A program made the translations under genes and the position numbers. Shown one piece after another: positions 8,379 to 18,448 of a stretch of 64,000 bases of DNA (position 1 is the first letter of the stretch; each line of letters begins with the position of its first letter). Source of the stretch: CAZJBS01 sp964544475 (GTDB lineage: Bacteria; CLD3; SB21); the NCBI GenBank assembly GCA_964544475.1, contig CAZJBS010000012.1, forward strand, positions 23,840 through 87,839. Reading direction: 5' to 3'. The notes beneath the pieces were generated by a model that was not told the DNA's origin, searched no databases, and was given only the letters and a program-made list of their open reading frames with translations.

Positions 8379-9278
8379 CTACCGTAAAAACAGCCACCAC
8401 AGGGGTAGTGTGAGCAGGGAAAGGGGAATGCCAAGCCCAACCATCAAAGTACTGATCCTTTCATCAAGGCCGTGCTCCTGGGCGATGATGGCTCCGGTGA
8501 TCATCGGCGGCATGGCCGCCTCAAAGATGGTAACTTGAAAAATCGGTCCGCGATCAACCGTGGTCAGAGAGTAAAGGATGAAGAGCAGGACCGGCGCCAG
8601 AACGAGTTTGAAAACGAGGCCAATGGCCAGGGTTGTACGGTGATGAACGAGTCCCTGCAGACGCAATCCGTAGCCGACGGACATCAGCGCCATGGGGACA
8701 AGCATTTGGCCGAGCCGCTCCAGGGTCTGATCCATCCAAATCGGCAGTACGACATCCCTCATAGAAATGCCGGCCAGCAACGACAAAAATGGAGGGAAAA
8801 GCAAGATCTTGCGGAACATACCCGAAACAGAAAACGTACCGGCGCCATATCGCACGGCCACGGCAAGACCAACCGTCGACAATACGAAGAATGATCCCGC
8901 CTGATCGGCAACCATACCCACCCAAAGCGATTCCTTTCCGAAAAAGGCCTCGATCATCGGCAACCCAACAAATGACGTGTTACCCAATCCCCCTGTAAGC
9001 ATCAAGGCGCCGGTGAGATGCGGCGGCCAATTAAGCCAGATCCCCAATGAGCGAAAGAACACATACCCAAGAAAAAAAAATATCCAGGCCATGCTGATTG
9101 GAACCAAGAGTGACCAGTCCAAGGTTATTTTCCGGCCATACAAAATCGTCAATGCCGGCAAGGCCACACTGATGATAAGGAAGTTGAGGACGGGTGTGGC
9201 CGGCGTACCCTGGTTTGAAAGGCGGCGCCACAAAATACCAATGGCGAAACAAACAATGAGCAGGACAAGTTGGCTCAT
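8379..9278 (-). CDS. AEC-family transporter (auxin efflux carrier type)
   Basis: 299 residues, almost entirely hydrophobic, with about ten predicted membrane helices in two halves. It has family-typical patterns such as GGLGNTSFVGLPMIEAFFG near residue 95 and a hydrophobic C-terminus. Bacterial AEC members (MdcF, MleP) export or import organic acids such as malate or malonate. The substrate cannot be read from sequence. The ATG overlaps the stop of the upstream MOT1-like gene (ATGA), so the two are co-transcribed and probably coupled. No ligand-binding regulator is adjacent. Confidence 0.88.
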   Translation of the reverse strand: MSQLVLLIVCFAIGILWRRLSNQGTPATPVLNFLIISVALPALTILYGRKITLDWSLLVPISMAWIFFFLGYVFFRSLGIWLNWPPHLTGALMLTGGLGNTSFVGLPMIEAFFGKESLWVGMVADQAGSFFVLSTVGLAVAVRYGAGTFSVSGMFRKILLFPPFLSLLAGISMRDVVLPIWMDQTLERLGQMLVPMALMSVGYGLRLQGLVHHRTTLAIGLVFKLVLAPVLLFILYSLTTVDRGPIFQVTIFEAAMPPMITGAIIAQEHGLDERISTLMVGLGIPLSLLTLPLWWLFLR

Positions 9279-10435
9279 GGTCTTGAATTATTCAGGAAAG
9301 TCAAATGTGCCGACGCGTAGTAAAGCAGACATCCCACAACGAGACCAACGATAAAGCCCTGGGGGATCGCGAAAGCCAGCAGGCCCACGATCACAGCGAT
9401 ACCGGCGTCACGTTTGGAACCCATGGTGTCCCGCAAAAACAGAATGAGAGCCAGGGATTCAACGAAAAGAATAACCGCCAGAACGGGCTGCGGAAAAACC
9501 TGCACCATATGATGGATGGACCCGCTGAAAAAGAGTCCCAGTACCACATAAATGGAGCCATAAATTACGACAGATCCGCCGGTTCGCGCGCCAAACGCGT
9601 GATGCCCGGCCAGGCCGCCGCAACCGTGACACACCGGAACGCCGCCGAAAAACGGCGCGACAAGATTCATAATGCCGTACGTCAGACCGATACGAGCAAC
9701 GCCCAGCCGTTTTTCGGGGAACAGGTCCCGGACGGTCTGCGCTGTGGCAATCACCGAATTTGAGAATGAAAGGGGCAATTGCGGCAGCGCCAAAACGACG
9801 AACCCGGTCGCAATGTGGCTCAACGACGGTGTGTGCCACGTCGGCGGCGTCCAACCGACGGAATTGGTGATCCGGCTGAAATCCGCATCAACCATGGCAG
9901 CGAACAAAGCGCCCAACAAAATAACAACCAAACCAATTGGAATTTTGCGGTTTCCGCCGAAAAAAATGACGATCCCAAACGCCAATGCGGCCAGCGCGTA
10001 GCCGGTTCCTTCCATCGCCGGCAGGTAGTTTTTCAAAGCGAGCGCAGCGAGTGAAAGACCCAACCCGAACTGGATACCGCGTACTACGCATTTTGGAATA
10101 AACGTTTCTAACCAGGACATGGCGCCTGTGAGTGAAAGGACCAGCATGACCCCGCCGATCGCCAGGCCGGCACCGGCCAAAACATCTCCGCCGATCTTCT
10201 GAGTGATGACCAGGACGGCCATCGCCTTCAGGGGTTGTACCGGCATGGGCAATCCATAAATCACGCCGGTCAGAATTTGCATGACGCCAAACATGACAAA
10301 CACTTCGGCGCTGTTCAATCCGACGGCCAGTATCATGCCCATCAGTAACGGGAGATCGGTTCCCACATCGCCAAAACTCCCGGAGAGTTCATGACGATCG
10401 AAACGGATATTGGTGCGGAAGAGATTCAGCCCCAT
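9275..10435 (-). CDS. MOT1-like sulfate/molybdate transporter
   Basis: 386 residues from the ATG at 10435, chosen because longer versions run back into the upstream gene; the frame itself stays open to 10537. About ten membrane helices. The N-terminal SGSFGDVGTDLPLLMGM and MPVQPLKAMAVLVI blocks are the conserved repeats of the MFS_MOT1 family (distant SulP relatives) that carries molybdate or sulfate into the cell. No STAS domain is present, as expected for MOT1 and unlike SulP. Its stop overlaps the AEC start. Neighbouring genes do not indicate molybdenum-cofactor synthesis, so the oxyanion is open. Confidence 0.85.
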   Translation of the reverse strand: MGLNLFRTNIRFDRHELSGSFGDVGTDLPLLMGMILAVGLNSAEVFVMFGVMQILTGVIYGLPMPVQPLKAMAVLVITQKIGGDVLAGAGLAIGGVMLVLSLTGAMSWLETFIPKCVVRGIQFGLGLSLAALALKNYLPAMEGTGYALAALAFGIVIFFGGNRKIPIGLVVILLGALFAAMVDADFSRITNSVGWTPPTWHTPSLSHIATGFVVLALPQLPLSFSNSVIATAQTVRDLFPEKRLGVARIGLTYGIMNLVAPFFGGVPVCHGCGGLAGHHAFGARTGGSVVIYGSIYVVLGLFFSGSIHHMVQVFPQPVLAVILFVESLALILFLRDTMGSKRDAGIAVIVGLLAFAIPQGFIVGLVVGCLLYYASAHLTFLNNSRP

Positions 10436-10455
10436 GGTTTCACCGGCCCGTCGCG

Positions 10456-11961
10456 CTAGTCCTGATCGTCGTTGTCGCCCCGCGTTTTCTGGTTGGTGGA
10501 GCCCGCTTTGAAACCGCCGGCGAAATCCATGACGCACATGTAGCGGTATTGCCCGTGGGGGCCGCAGGCGATACCCACCGCCTTGAAATCGTTGTTGAGG
10601 ATATTCTGTCGATGCCCGCGCGACGGTACGCCGTCGTCGATAAGAAGCGACAACACAATGCGGCGGGCCACGTTGTTGCCGTAGTCGATGTTCTCACCGG
10701 CCGTCTTGAGCCACGATCCGTAACGCTCCATCCGGTCAAACGGCGAACTACCGTCCGTTCCGTCATGACCGGTACGGGTGGTTCCTCCCTGGTCTTCCAC
10801 GTGGTCTTTGGCGGCCAGCGAAAGCCCCCTGGAAGGACGTATCGAGTCCAGGGGGTTCATGGTCATCAAAACCTCGTAACATTCATCCACGGCCTCGACC
10901 CCCTCCGTGGTTCGCAGGGAGATCTCGCCAGGCAAATTCAACAACTTCCCGTTGAAGTACTGACGCAGTTCTTTGACGTGCCTGGCATAAGCCTTCGGAT
11001 TTCGACGGACGCTGTTGAGTTCGTAGAACACCTGCTTTTCCAGTTCGGTCAGGTAGGACATGGATGGGGTTTTCTTAATCTGGACGGACTCGATTGACTT
11101 TAGGCCTGAACCGCTGCCGGTTTGGTTTGAAAACAGTTCTTTGAGTGTTCTGGAAGACTGGCCGACAAAAGCATTGTTGTATGCCGTCTTACCGTCCCAT
11201 ACGTCGTGATCCACCCACATGTCGTCGTCACGTCCGGGCAGTTTTCCGTAATACGTCGTTTCTTCACCAAAGTCCTCGTAGCTTTTGTAAGCCTGACCGA
11301 GTGTCTGGCCTGCAAACAAGTTGGCCACAAAATGCTGGAACGCGTCGCCGAACCAATTGGCATAGTACCCTGAAACGCCCCCTTCCACAAAGGGATCGGC
11401 GTACATGGCTACACGGCGTTTGGCCTCGGCCAGGTCAATGGCGCCAATGTCGTACCCCGCGTTGCCCGCTGTGAAACAGCCGTATAACATCACGATAGCC
11501 CCGGGTGCCAGTTTCAAATCGCGTCGGATATGGTCCGGCGATACAAAATCCTCCTTCAAAGAAAAACCGCCGACCCACCTGGGCGGTGTGGATCCATCGT
11601 ACACACCGTGCCCGCGATACATGAGAAAGTGGGCGCCGTCCGCGGCCTTTTGAATATCAGCCCATCGGTTATCCGGAGTATAGAATTCGTACACGGTCAC
11701 GCCATTGTCGCGCAGTGTTTTCGCCGTCTGCTTCAGATTCTGAACTTCGGACAACGTCCAGTTGCCCTCGTCGCCGTCGATCGGGGCGCCGATCAGAACG
11801 GCCTTCAACCCTTCCATCCGAATGGTCGCCGGCGGCAGCGGGGATCGCAATCGAAGGGCCTGGTACTCGTCGGGAATTCTTGGCGAGGAGGTCGACACGT
11901 GTTGGCCCATGGCGGCGGATGGGAGAACCGTCCAAAGAAAACAGAGGACATATCGAATCAT
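10456..11961 (-). CDS. Secreted clan CD (caspase/CHAT-like) peptidase domain fused to CAP/SCP domain
   Basis: 501 residues from the ATG at 11961, preferred over an upstream ATG because it has a GGGAAAG site and opens a signal peptide (IRYVLCFLWTVLPSAAMGQ). Residues about 50-260 look like a clan CD cysteine peptidase: a hydrophobic strand ending in the catalytic-type His (FLMYRGHG) and a second ending in Cys (IVMLYGCFTAG). Residues about 320-480 form a CAP (SCP/PR-1/YkwD) domain with GHDGTDG, AGENI and GHRQNIL. The tail is Asp/Gln rich. CAP domains are usually extracellular. I know of no well-described protein combining the two, so the role is open; the peptidase assignment rests on motif pattern only. 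Confidence 0.75.
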   Translation of the reverse strand: MIRYVLCFLWTVLPSAAMGQHVSTSSPRIPDEYQALRLRSPLPPATIRMEGLKAVLIGAPIDGDEGNWTLSEVQNLKQTAKTLRDNGVTVYEFYTPDNRWADIQKAADGAHFLMYRGHGVYDGSTPPRWVGGFSLKEDFVSPDHIRRDLKLAPGAIVMLYGCFTAGNAGYDIGAIDLAEAKRRVAMYADPFVEGGVSGYYANWFGDAFQHFVANLFAGQTLGQAYKSYEDFGEETTYYGKLPGRDDDMWVDHDVWDGKTAYNNAFVGQSSRTLKELFSNQTGSGSGLKSIESVQIKKTPSMSYLTELEKQVFYELNSVRRNPKAYARHVKELRQYFNGKLLNLPGEISLRTTEGVEAVDECYEVLMTMNPLDSIRPSRGLSLAAKDHVEDQGGTTRTGHDGTDGSSPFDRMERYGSWLKTAGENIDYGNNVARRIVLSLLIDDGVPSRGHRQNILNNDFKAVGIACGPHGQYRYMCVMDFAGGFKAGSTNQKTRGDNDDQD

Positions 11962-12171
11962 GATAACTTTCCCACAATGATGAGTGAATGGTTGGTCCAT
12001 TCAAAATAACCGGAAGTTGCATGATAAACAATACCCATGCTTGAATCCCGGTCATTTGTAGCATGGCCTGATCAAAGGCCCTGCGGAGATTCGGCGGTGT
12101 GGACCCGACATCGTGATGCGTTGATTCTCAGGCAGGGATTGCCTACTTTGAGCGAAAGAAAAGAAGGCTTC

Positions 12172-14403
12172 ATGCGCGATCGCACCGCCGATGTTCTGGC
12201 GTTGATGTTGGGACTGTGGCTGACGTGTTTCTATCCGCTGTCGCCGGAGGATCTGTCCTTCGAGGAAGTCGCCTCCGTCCGCGTGTTTGACCGTCATGGT
12301 TACCTCCTGCGGGAAGTTTTGTCCGCCCGGAAGGGACGGGGACATTGGACGCCTCTTCGGGACATTTCGCCCAAACTCCTGGATGCGGCCATCGTCGCGG
12401 AAGACAAGCGATTCTACCGTCACGGCGGCGTCGATGCGTTTGCTTTGGGACGTGCCATTTGGCAGAATTTTCGCGCCCGCACGATTGTCAGCGGAGGATC
12501 GACGATTACCCAGCAGGTCATCCGCAACCTGTTTCACTATCCGCGCACGGCGTTGCTGAAGGGGTTGGAGATATGGTATGCCGTTCGGCTTGAACACACG
12601 CTTGACAAGCGGGGCATTCTCGAGCAATATTTCAATCGAATTCCCTTCGGAAACCAATGTTTTGGCGTCGAGGCCGCCGCGCAACTCTATCTTGGCAAAT
12701 CGTCGCAGGAGGTGACCTGGAATGAAGCGGCGTTCCTGATGGCGCTGCCGAAATCACCGACATCGTACAATCCCTACCGCAACCCGGGCATCTCCGTGAG
12801 ACGCCGTGAACATATTCTTCAGAAACTCCACGAGACGGGTCTCATCACTGCCGATGAATGGGATCGGGCGCTTCACGAACCCCTCATTCTGTTTCCAAAA
12901 TCGTCGCCCTTCAAAGCGGCCCACTTTGTGGAGTGGGTGATGCCGAGGATCGGCGCCCGCACAGACGTGCGCACGTCGTTGGATTTGCCGTTGCAGGAGG
13001 AAGTGGAGAAGATCATCCGCGGCCATGTGGGTACGCTCGACGATCAGAATGTCACCAACGCGGCTGTGCTCGTGCTGCACAACGCCACCGGAAAGGTGTT
13101 GGCCATGGCCGGTTCCGTGGACTACTTCGACAGCACGCACGATGGGCAATTCAATGCTGTCTTCGCGAAAAGGCAACCCGGTTCCGCCCTCAAACCGTTC
13201 ACGTATGCACTGGCGTTTTCAATGGGATACACGCCGGCGACGTTGATTCCGGACGTGGAGACGGTCATTCCATCCGGCAGGGGCCAGTTCACACCGCGGA
13301 ACTATGACAACACATTCCACGGTCCGGTTCGTGCCCGTGTGGCTTTGGCCTGTTCGTACAATGTACCGGCTGTCAGGGTGGCACAGGACGTCGGCGTACC
13401 GGCCTTGCTATCGAAATTGCGTGAATGTGGCCTGGAGACGCTGACGGAAGATCCTTCGTACTACGGGCACGGTTTGACGCTCGGCAATGGCGAAGTGACC
13501 TTGTTCGAGTTGACCAGGGCGTATGCCGCGCTGGCCAACGAGGGCACGCTGAGGGATCCGACCTGGGACGGAGAGGTGGCGGGGCCGATCCTTCGGCGGA
13601 ATGTTTTCAACGCACCGATCACCTGGATGATATCGGATATTCTTGCCGATGAGGCGTCGCGTGCGCCGGCTTTCGGCCACGACAGCCCGTTGAACCTTCC
13701 CTTTGAGTGTGCCGTGAAGACCGGCACGTCTTCGGAATTTCGCGACAACTGGACGATCGGCTACACGACGGAATATACCGTCGGCGTCTGGGCAGGTAAT
13801 TTTGACAACAAACCCATGAGCGGCATTTCGGGGATAACAGGGGCCGGTCCGATTTTTCACGATATCATGATGTATCTCTACGAGAATCGCGTGCCGCCCG
13901 CGCGGGTCCGGCCGGCCGGAATCCGTGAAATCACGGTATGCCGTCTCTCAGGAGACCGGGTCAACCCATTCTGCCCGCACCAAATCAGGGAATATCTGCC
14001 GCAGGAAGTCCCGTCATGGCCTGTGTGCCGGCTGCATACCAGCCGGGGTCTTCGCCCCGACGCGCTTTCGCCGGTATTCTCCGAATGGCTGCGAAATGCG
14101 GACTCAAGAAGGGTCGCTGGTGACAGCGTGAACGCCGGGAAGGAATTGCGAATCACGTACCCTTTGAACAAAAGCCGATTGAAAATTGACCCTGGCGTCG
14201 GGCGATCTCATCAGGCGCTTTTTTTCCAGGCGATCGCTTCCCCGGCCATCACCGAACTGGCCTGGCAACTGAACGGGCTGGTGATCGAGGGGCAGGGACT
14301 GCGAGCCTATTGGCGGGTGGAAAAAGGGGAATACACTCTGAAACTCACAGGGCGGGGACCGTCGGGTATCGTCGAGGATGAGATTATGTTTTCGGTTGAC
14401 TGA
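12172..14403 (+). CDS. pbpC: Penicillin-binding protein 1C, bifunctional transglycosylase/transpeptidase
   Basis: 743 residues from the ATG at 12172, which has an AGAAGG site; an in-frame ATG 135 bases upstream lacks one. A single N-terminal membrane segment (VLALMLGLWLTCF) anchors it in the inner membrane. The GT51 transglycosylase domain shows EDKRFYRHGGVD near residue 76 and GGSTITQQ. The transpeptidase domain has the active-site serine in PGSALKPF (near 337), SYN, and VKTGTS (near 515). The last 90 or so residues match the PBP1C-specific C-terminal domain (LNKSRLKIDPG, AWQLNG). PBP1C is typically accompanied by an alpha-2-macroglobulin-like protein (YfhM); none is visible here. Confidence 0.93.
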   Translation: MRDRTADVLALMLGLWLTCFYPLSPEDLSFEEVASVRVFDRHGYLLREVLSARKGRGHWTPLRDISPKLLDAAIVAEDKRFYRHGGVDAFALGRAIWQNFRARTIVSGGSTITQQVIRNLFHYPRTALLKGLEIWYAVRLEHTLDKRGILEQYFNRIPFGNQCFGVEAAAQLYLGKSSQEVTWNEAAFLMALPKSPTSYNPYRNPGISVRRREHILQKLHETGLITADEWDRALHEPLILFPKSSPFKAAHFVEWVMPRIGARTDVRTSLDLPLQEEVEKIIRGHVGTLDDQNVTNAAVLVLHNATGKVLAMAGSVDYFDSTHDGQFNAVFAKRQPGSALKPFTYALAFSMGYTPATLIPDVETVIPSGRGQFTPRNYDNTFHGPVRARVALACSYNVPAVRVAQDVGVPALLSKLRECGLETLTEDPSYYGHGLTLGNGEVTLFELTRAYAALANEGTLRDPTWDGEVAGPILRRNVFNAPITWMISDILADEASRAPAFGHDSPLNLPFECAVKTGTSSEFRDNWTIGYTTEYTVGVWAGNFDNKPMSGISGITGAGPIFHDIMMYLYENRVPPARVRPAGIREITVCRLSGDRVNPFCPHQIREYLPQEVPSWPVCRLHTSRGLRPDALSPVFSEWLRNADSRRVAGDSVNAGKELRITYPLNKSRLKIDPGVGRSHQALFFQAIASPAITELAWQLNGLVIEGQGLRAYWRVEKGEYTLKLTGRGPSGIVEDEIMFSVD

Positions 14404-14475
14404 TGCTGGTCGGAAATCCCAATCGGGAATGAAGCGCGGCCTCTGTCAATCATCCATTCTGAAAAGCCGAATTCC

Positions 14476-15873
14476 TCAATACCCGAACCGGTAACTCAAA
14501 GTAGCCTGCAGGCGCACCGTGGACTCTTCGATCTTGTCCATCACGGTCCGGTTAAGGCCGGGCTGCAGAAAGAGTGCGTTGTACCGGTAGTCGCGATTGG
14601 CAATCTCAATGGACGCATCCAGTCTCAACGGTCCTCTTTCAAAACCGGTTCCGATGTCGAAGACGGATGTCACGAGGGCATCCCCCAGGGGCGACCCGAT
14701 GTGGGAAAATCCGAAACGCACGGGCGTGTAACCAAAGAACATATGTTCGACGCCAATCCGGAAATCCCATGTACCGTCGAAATGCGGTCTGTAACCCTTG
14801 ACTTTCTTTCCGATGGCAACCACGCTGTCGCTGAATGTCTGTTTGTAGGATGGCCAGTCGGTGTAGTTCATTTCCATCGTGATCCGGGAAAACAAGTCGT
14901 TTTCCGGCCTCATTTCGAGTCCGAATGAAAAACGAAAGGGTTGATGGTATGTCACCGAATTGAACGTCGTGTCGTATCGGGCGTCATACACAAGGACAGG
15001 AAGGGCGGACACGGTATCGTGGGCGGTCACAAAGCTGTTGTTGCGCATCTTGAGTTTGAAGGACGATTCAACGGCGACGCCCAGCAACAGGTGCGGCGTG
15101 GCGCGGTAAGAGGCGCCGAAAATCACATTGGTCGAAGAACGGCCTCCAAACGTGTTGTTGAAATCGATCGTGTCCACCGCCGCGGTGTAGTTGCTATTGA
15201 TCGTCACATAACGATAGTGATCGCTCATGTCGCCGGGCCTGAGCAGGTTAAGCGTGGCGCCGACACTGACGTGGTTTTCGTGTTGCCAGGCCATGGACAG
15301 AGAATACGTCCTCCAGGTTGCCCGCGAACGGATGATCTGGTTGCCGATGAACGGGTCGCGATTGACCGCGGATGACGGCAGTTGGGCGGACAGTCTTTCC
15401 TGATATTCGTAATCGTAGGTCACGTAGGCGAAAGAGCCGAGACCGAGGTACAAATTCTGGTTAAGCTTGTAAAGCATTCCGAAATCCGAGTATCCGAAGA
15501 CCGGGCTGTTCGTGGCATACACATTGTCAACCTGGTAGCCGCCAAACGTGTCCAACAGGGGAAAAATGCGGTTTTCGCTGGCCCTCGCGACGACCAGTGA
15601 CATGTCGGCGTAGGCGATGTTCGTACCGAGGGTCGTTCCGAATGCCTGCCACAAGAGCGCCGGATTGGTGATCATGGCCGATGCCGCATATGAAGACGCC
15701 ACGCCGGTATTGCCAAGCGCCATGGACCTGGCATTGTACGACAACCGACGTCCTCCCAGCAACCGATCGAAATAAGTCTGGGATGAGGCGGAGGAGGGCA
15801 TCAGGCACAGGGCGACCGTGCCGGCCACCAAGCCCAACCACATCATTTGGCCAATTCGTCTCGCGTATTTCAT
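14476..15873 (-). CDS. Outer-membrane beta-barrel protein, OmpP1/FadL-like
   Basis: 465 residues with a signal peptide (MKYARRIGQMM...LCLMPSSASSQ). The mature N-terminus has RSMALGNTGVASSYAASAM and NPALL, the pattern at the start of FadL/OmpP1 and PorV-type barrels. The rest alternates polar and aromatic residues and ends SYRFGY, as barrel C-termini do. Likely an outer-membrane channel for hydrophobic compounds or a PorV-like scaffold; the distinction cannot be made by eye. Last gene of a four-gene operon with only 15-24 bases between genes. Confidence 0.78.
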   Translation of the reverse strand: MKYARRIGQMMWLGLVAGTVALCLMPSSASSQTYFDRLLGGRRLSYNARSMALGNTGVASSYAASAMITNPALLWQAFGTTLGTNIAYADMSLVVARASENRIFPLLDTFGGYQVDNVYATNSPVFGYSDFGMLYKLNQNLYLGLGSFAYVTYDYEYQERLSAQLPSSAVNRDPFIGNQIIRSRATWRTYSLSMAWQHENHVSVGATLNLLRPGDMSDHYRYVTINSNYTAAVDTIDFNNTFGGRSSTNVIFGASYRATPHLLLGVAVESSFKLKMRNNSFVTAHDTVSALPVLVYDARYDTTFNSVTYHQPFRFSFGLEMRPENDLFSRITMEMNYTDWPSYKQTFSDSVVAIGKKVKGYRPHFDGTWDFRIGVEHMFFGYTPVRFGFSHIGSPLGDALVTSVFDIGTGFERGPLRLDASIEIANRDYRYNALFLQPGLNRTVMDKIEESTVRLQATLSYRFGY

Positions 15874-15888
15874 GGTTAACCGTCTGCC

Positions 15889-18432
15889 TTAGAAGTTGTA
15901 ATCAATTTGTAGTCGTATGTCGCTTTGCGTTTTGACAATGCTGGGGAAATCGTACGACGGCGCCGTGCGGAAGTCGGTCACGCCCGCAACAGGGATCCGG
16001 ATGTTCTTCGTTCCCGTCAAATCCTCCTGGTGATCGTAGCTGTACTTCAATCGAATGGACAAATTGCGGCTGACACGCGCAAAGGCGGCAATCCAGAAGC
16101 GATTGCCCGTGCGCGGGGCGTTAAAGACCCTGAAATCGGTATCCTCAAAGGTCCAGAAAAATCCCCGGTATATTTTGGCGGAGCCGATCATTTTGAATGC
16201 GGGGTGGAAATAGTGCGTCCACGAAAGCCCGATCATGTCGCCCGGGGAGCCGGCATTGCCGCGCGGCGTATCCGAATCGTTGCCCGCGCTGCCATCACCG
16301 CCCACGGCGTCCGACAGACGCGGACGGGAAGTGAATTCGGTAAATCCGTTGAAGTACATCAATGAAAATTCATCAAACCGGGACAAACGCATCACCAGCG
16401 TCAAAACCGTTTCCCGATTCAGGAAGCCGGTTGGTGTCAGGGGATTGTAACCCCGCGACTGGAACTTATTACGACCCAAAATGCGGAAGTTGTAGAAAGG
16501 ACGGTATTCAAGTCGGGTGACCCAGCGATAATATCTTGCGTTGTCGGCCACGCGTGTCCAGGTGTCATACTCCAGTCCGGACAGAAAATTCTCGCTCATC
16601 TGATAGCGGACGTTCGTGTACAATCCGCGCTCCGCCTGGGGCTGGAAGGAGGTGCTCCAGAGTTCGGAATACACGTTGTCCGTCAAATAGAATTCGTCTT
16701 CGTAAATCGAACTCTTGAAACGCGCATAGTTGGAAAATGAACGCTGATACGGGTTGTCGTACTTCAGATCGTAATCGCGCCAGAGTATCAGGACATTAAA
16801 ACTGCGGAATTGCGTGTAAGCCAGCAGGACGGTGGCCGTCGGGCTCTTCTGCGAAATCGTTTGCCGTTGGCCGAGAGGATCCCTGAATACGGAGTCCGGT
16901 ACAAGCAACCATCCGCGCTCGCCCTGGAATACAAATCGATCCAGCGTCACCGAAAACTCCGTGCCAAAGACCGACCGCGATGCCCTGGCTTTTCTCCAGG
17001 CGCTCGAGGACGCCCTTGATTCGTAGGAAGCGGCAATTTCCGGGTCCACGGAATTGCCAAAATCGGTCAGAAAGCGGGATTGGTTGGCCGGGGACACGAT
17101 CGTCTGGTATTGAAAATCGAGCGGGCGATCATAGAGGCTCTCGTAGTACGTGGCGCCCACGTACGTACCGGGTTGGAAACTGTACGACAGATGCCCTCCA
17201 TAGGTCATTTCCGTGACGCTCTTCACCATGTCGTGCGGCACGAGACTATTGGGGGCGTCCGTGTCTTCGCTGTTGAAACCATAGCTCACGCGCGGCGTCA
17301 TGACGATCAGGGCCGAAAAAGAGCCATCACTATTAATGACGGCATCCCGTTTGGCATAGGAATAAAACGCCTGGCCCTGAAATCCATATCCGGACCATTG
17401 CGTCGCCACACCCCGTAACGCAAATTCATTGGTTCTGGAAATGTCGCCAAAAACACCATTGGGACGGCGCTGGAAACCGAATCCCGACTTGCGCGAGGAG
17501 AAAAAGTCGGTGTTTTCCATGACGACGCCCTGCCCGAATGACGCGAGATAATTGCCGAAAATGAGCTTGTCCATCGTGAATCCGGAAAACTCATAGTTTT
17601 CGATGCTGTAATACCCTTTGAGGTTGTGGAATTCCTGGCCGAGTTTGCGCTCCGCCGAAAAGCCGGCCCTGTGGTGGATTCCATACGTCAGGCGGGCCTT
17701 GTGATAAGAACTCCAGGGCGTGTCTTTCTCAACGAGAGCCGACACGTCTTCGGCGTTGTCCGACGATCCGGACACAAAAGGGATGTTTTTGTAAATCCAG
17801 GTGTAATTGCCGTGCAGGATATCCTTCTCTTCACGGTCCTTGTAGAGCACGAAATCATCGATGCTGTTGAATGCGAAACTACCCAGGCCCTGCACGCCCC
17901 GAAGGTCGCTGCGGCTCCGGATTTCGTCCTGCGACCTCAGGTGACGCACAATGGCGCCGGCGTCGATGGGCGTCACATTCGGAAGATTGATCAGGTCAAA
18001 GTAGCCGGCCCGATTGATATTGATCGGGTTCACGAGGAGATCGTACCATTCATCGACCAGATTTTCGGTCGTTCCCTCATTGGCGCCGGCCCAACGTTCG
18101 ATCTTGTAATAATTATCTTCCAGGCGCTTCTGGTCCTCATCAAGAACCGGTCTTGCAATACGAATCAGCGGCTTGATCCGTTGAAACGTCAGGAAGTCCA
18201 TGCCCGGCAGGCGATTGAGATCGTAGACACTTTCCAAAGGCCCGCCATAGAGGATTCTCTCGTAAATGTCTCTGGCGATTTCCTCCGATACCGGCAAACG
18301 GCGAATCTCCTCAAGAGACGCCCCATTGATGTCGAGTGGTCGCACGGCCACCGACACGGAATCCTGGGCCATCATCACCGGCGCCATCCAGAGTATTGCC
18401 AACAGACCTATGAGAATTCGGTGTTGTGTCAT
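15889..18432 (-). CDS. Helix-hairpin-helix plus outer-membrane barrel protein
   Basis: 847 residues from the ATG at 18432, giving a signal peptide (RILIGLLAILWMAPVMMAQ). The ATG 48 bases upstream would overlap the previous gene. Residues about 30-210 hold ComEA-like helix-hairpin-helix units (DINGASLEEIRRLP, YDLNRLPGM, ININRAGYFDLINLPNV, LRGVQGLGSF). The remaining 600 residues are rich in Tyr, Phe and Arg with alternating polarity and end in IQIDYNF, like a large outer-membrane barrel. HHH motifs usually bind DNA non-specifically, so DNA capture at the surface is one possibility; HHH units may instead serve as a periplasmic plug. Function is not established. Confidence 0.72.
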   Translation of the reverse strand: MTQHRILIGLLAILWMAPVMMAQDSVSVAVRPLDINGASLEEIRRLPVSEEIARDIYERILYGGPLESVYDLNRLPGMDFLTFQRIKPLIRIARPVLDEDQKRLEDNYYKIERWAGANEGTTENLVDEWYDLLVNPININRAGYFDLINLPNVTPIDAGAIVRHLRSQDEIRSRSDLRGVQGLGSFAFNSIDDFVLYKDREEKDILHGNYTWIYKNIPFVSGSSDNAEDVSALVEKDTPWSSYHKARLTYGIHHRAGFSAERKLGQEFHNLKGYYSIENYEFSGFTMDKLIFGNYLASFGQGVVMENTDFFSSRKSGFGFQRRPNGVFGDISRTNEFALRGVATQWSGYGFQGQAFYSYAKRDAVINSDGSFSALIVMTPRVSYGFNSEDTDAPNSLVPHDMVKSVTEMTYGGHLSYSFQPGTYVGATYYESLYDRPLDFQYQTIVSPANQSRFLTDFGNSVDPEIAASYESRASSSAWRKARASRSVFGTEFSVTLDRFVFQGERGWLLVPDSVFRDPLGQRQTISQKSPTATVLLAYTQFRSFNVLILWRDYDLKYDNPYQRSFSNYARFKSSIYEDEFYLTDNVYSELWSTSFQPQAERGLYTNVRYQMSENFLSGLEYDTWTRVADNARYYRWVTRLEYRPFYNFRILGRNKFQSRGYNPLTPTGFLNRETVLTLVMRLSRFDEFSLMYFNGFTEFTSRPRLSDAVGGDGSAGNDSDTPRGNAGSPGDMIGLSWTHYFHPAFKMIGSAKIYRGFFWTFEDTDFRVFNAPRTGNRFWIAAFARVSRNLSIRLKYSYDHQEDLTGTKNIRIPVAGVTDFRTAPSYDFPSIVKTQSDIRLQIDYNF

Positions 18433-18448
18433 AAGATGGTGAACCGGC

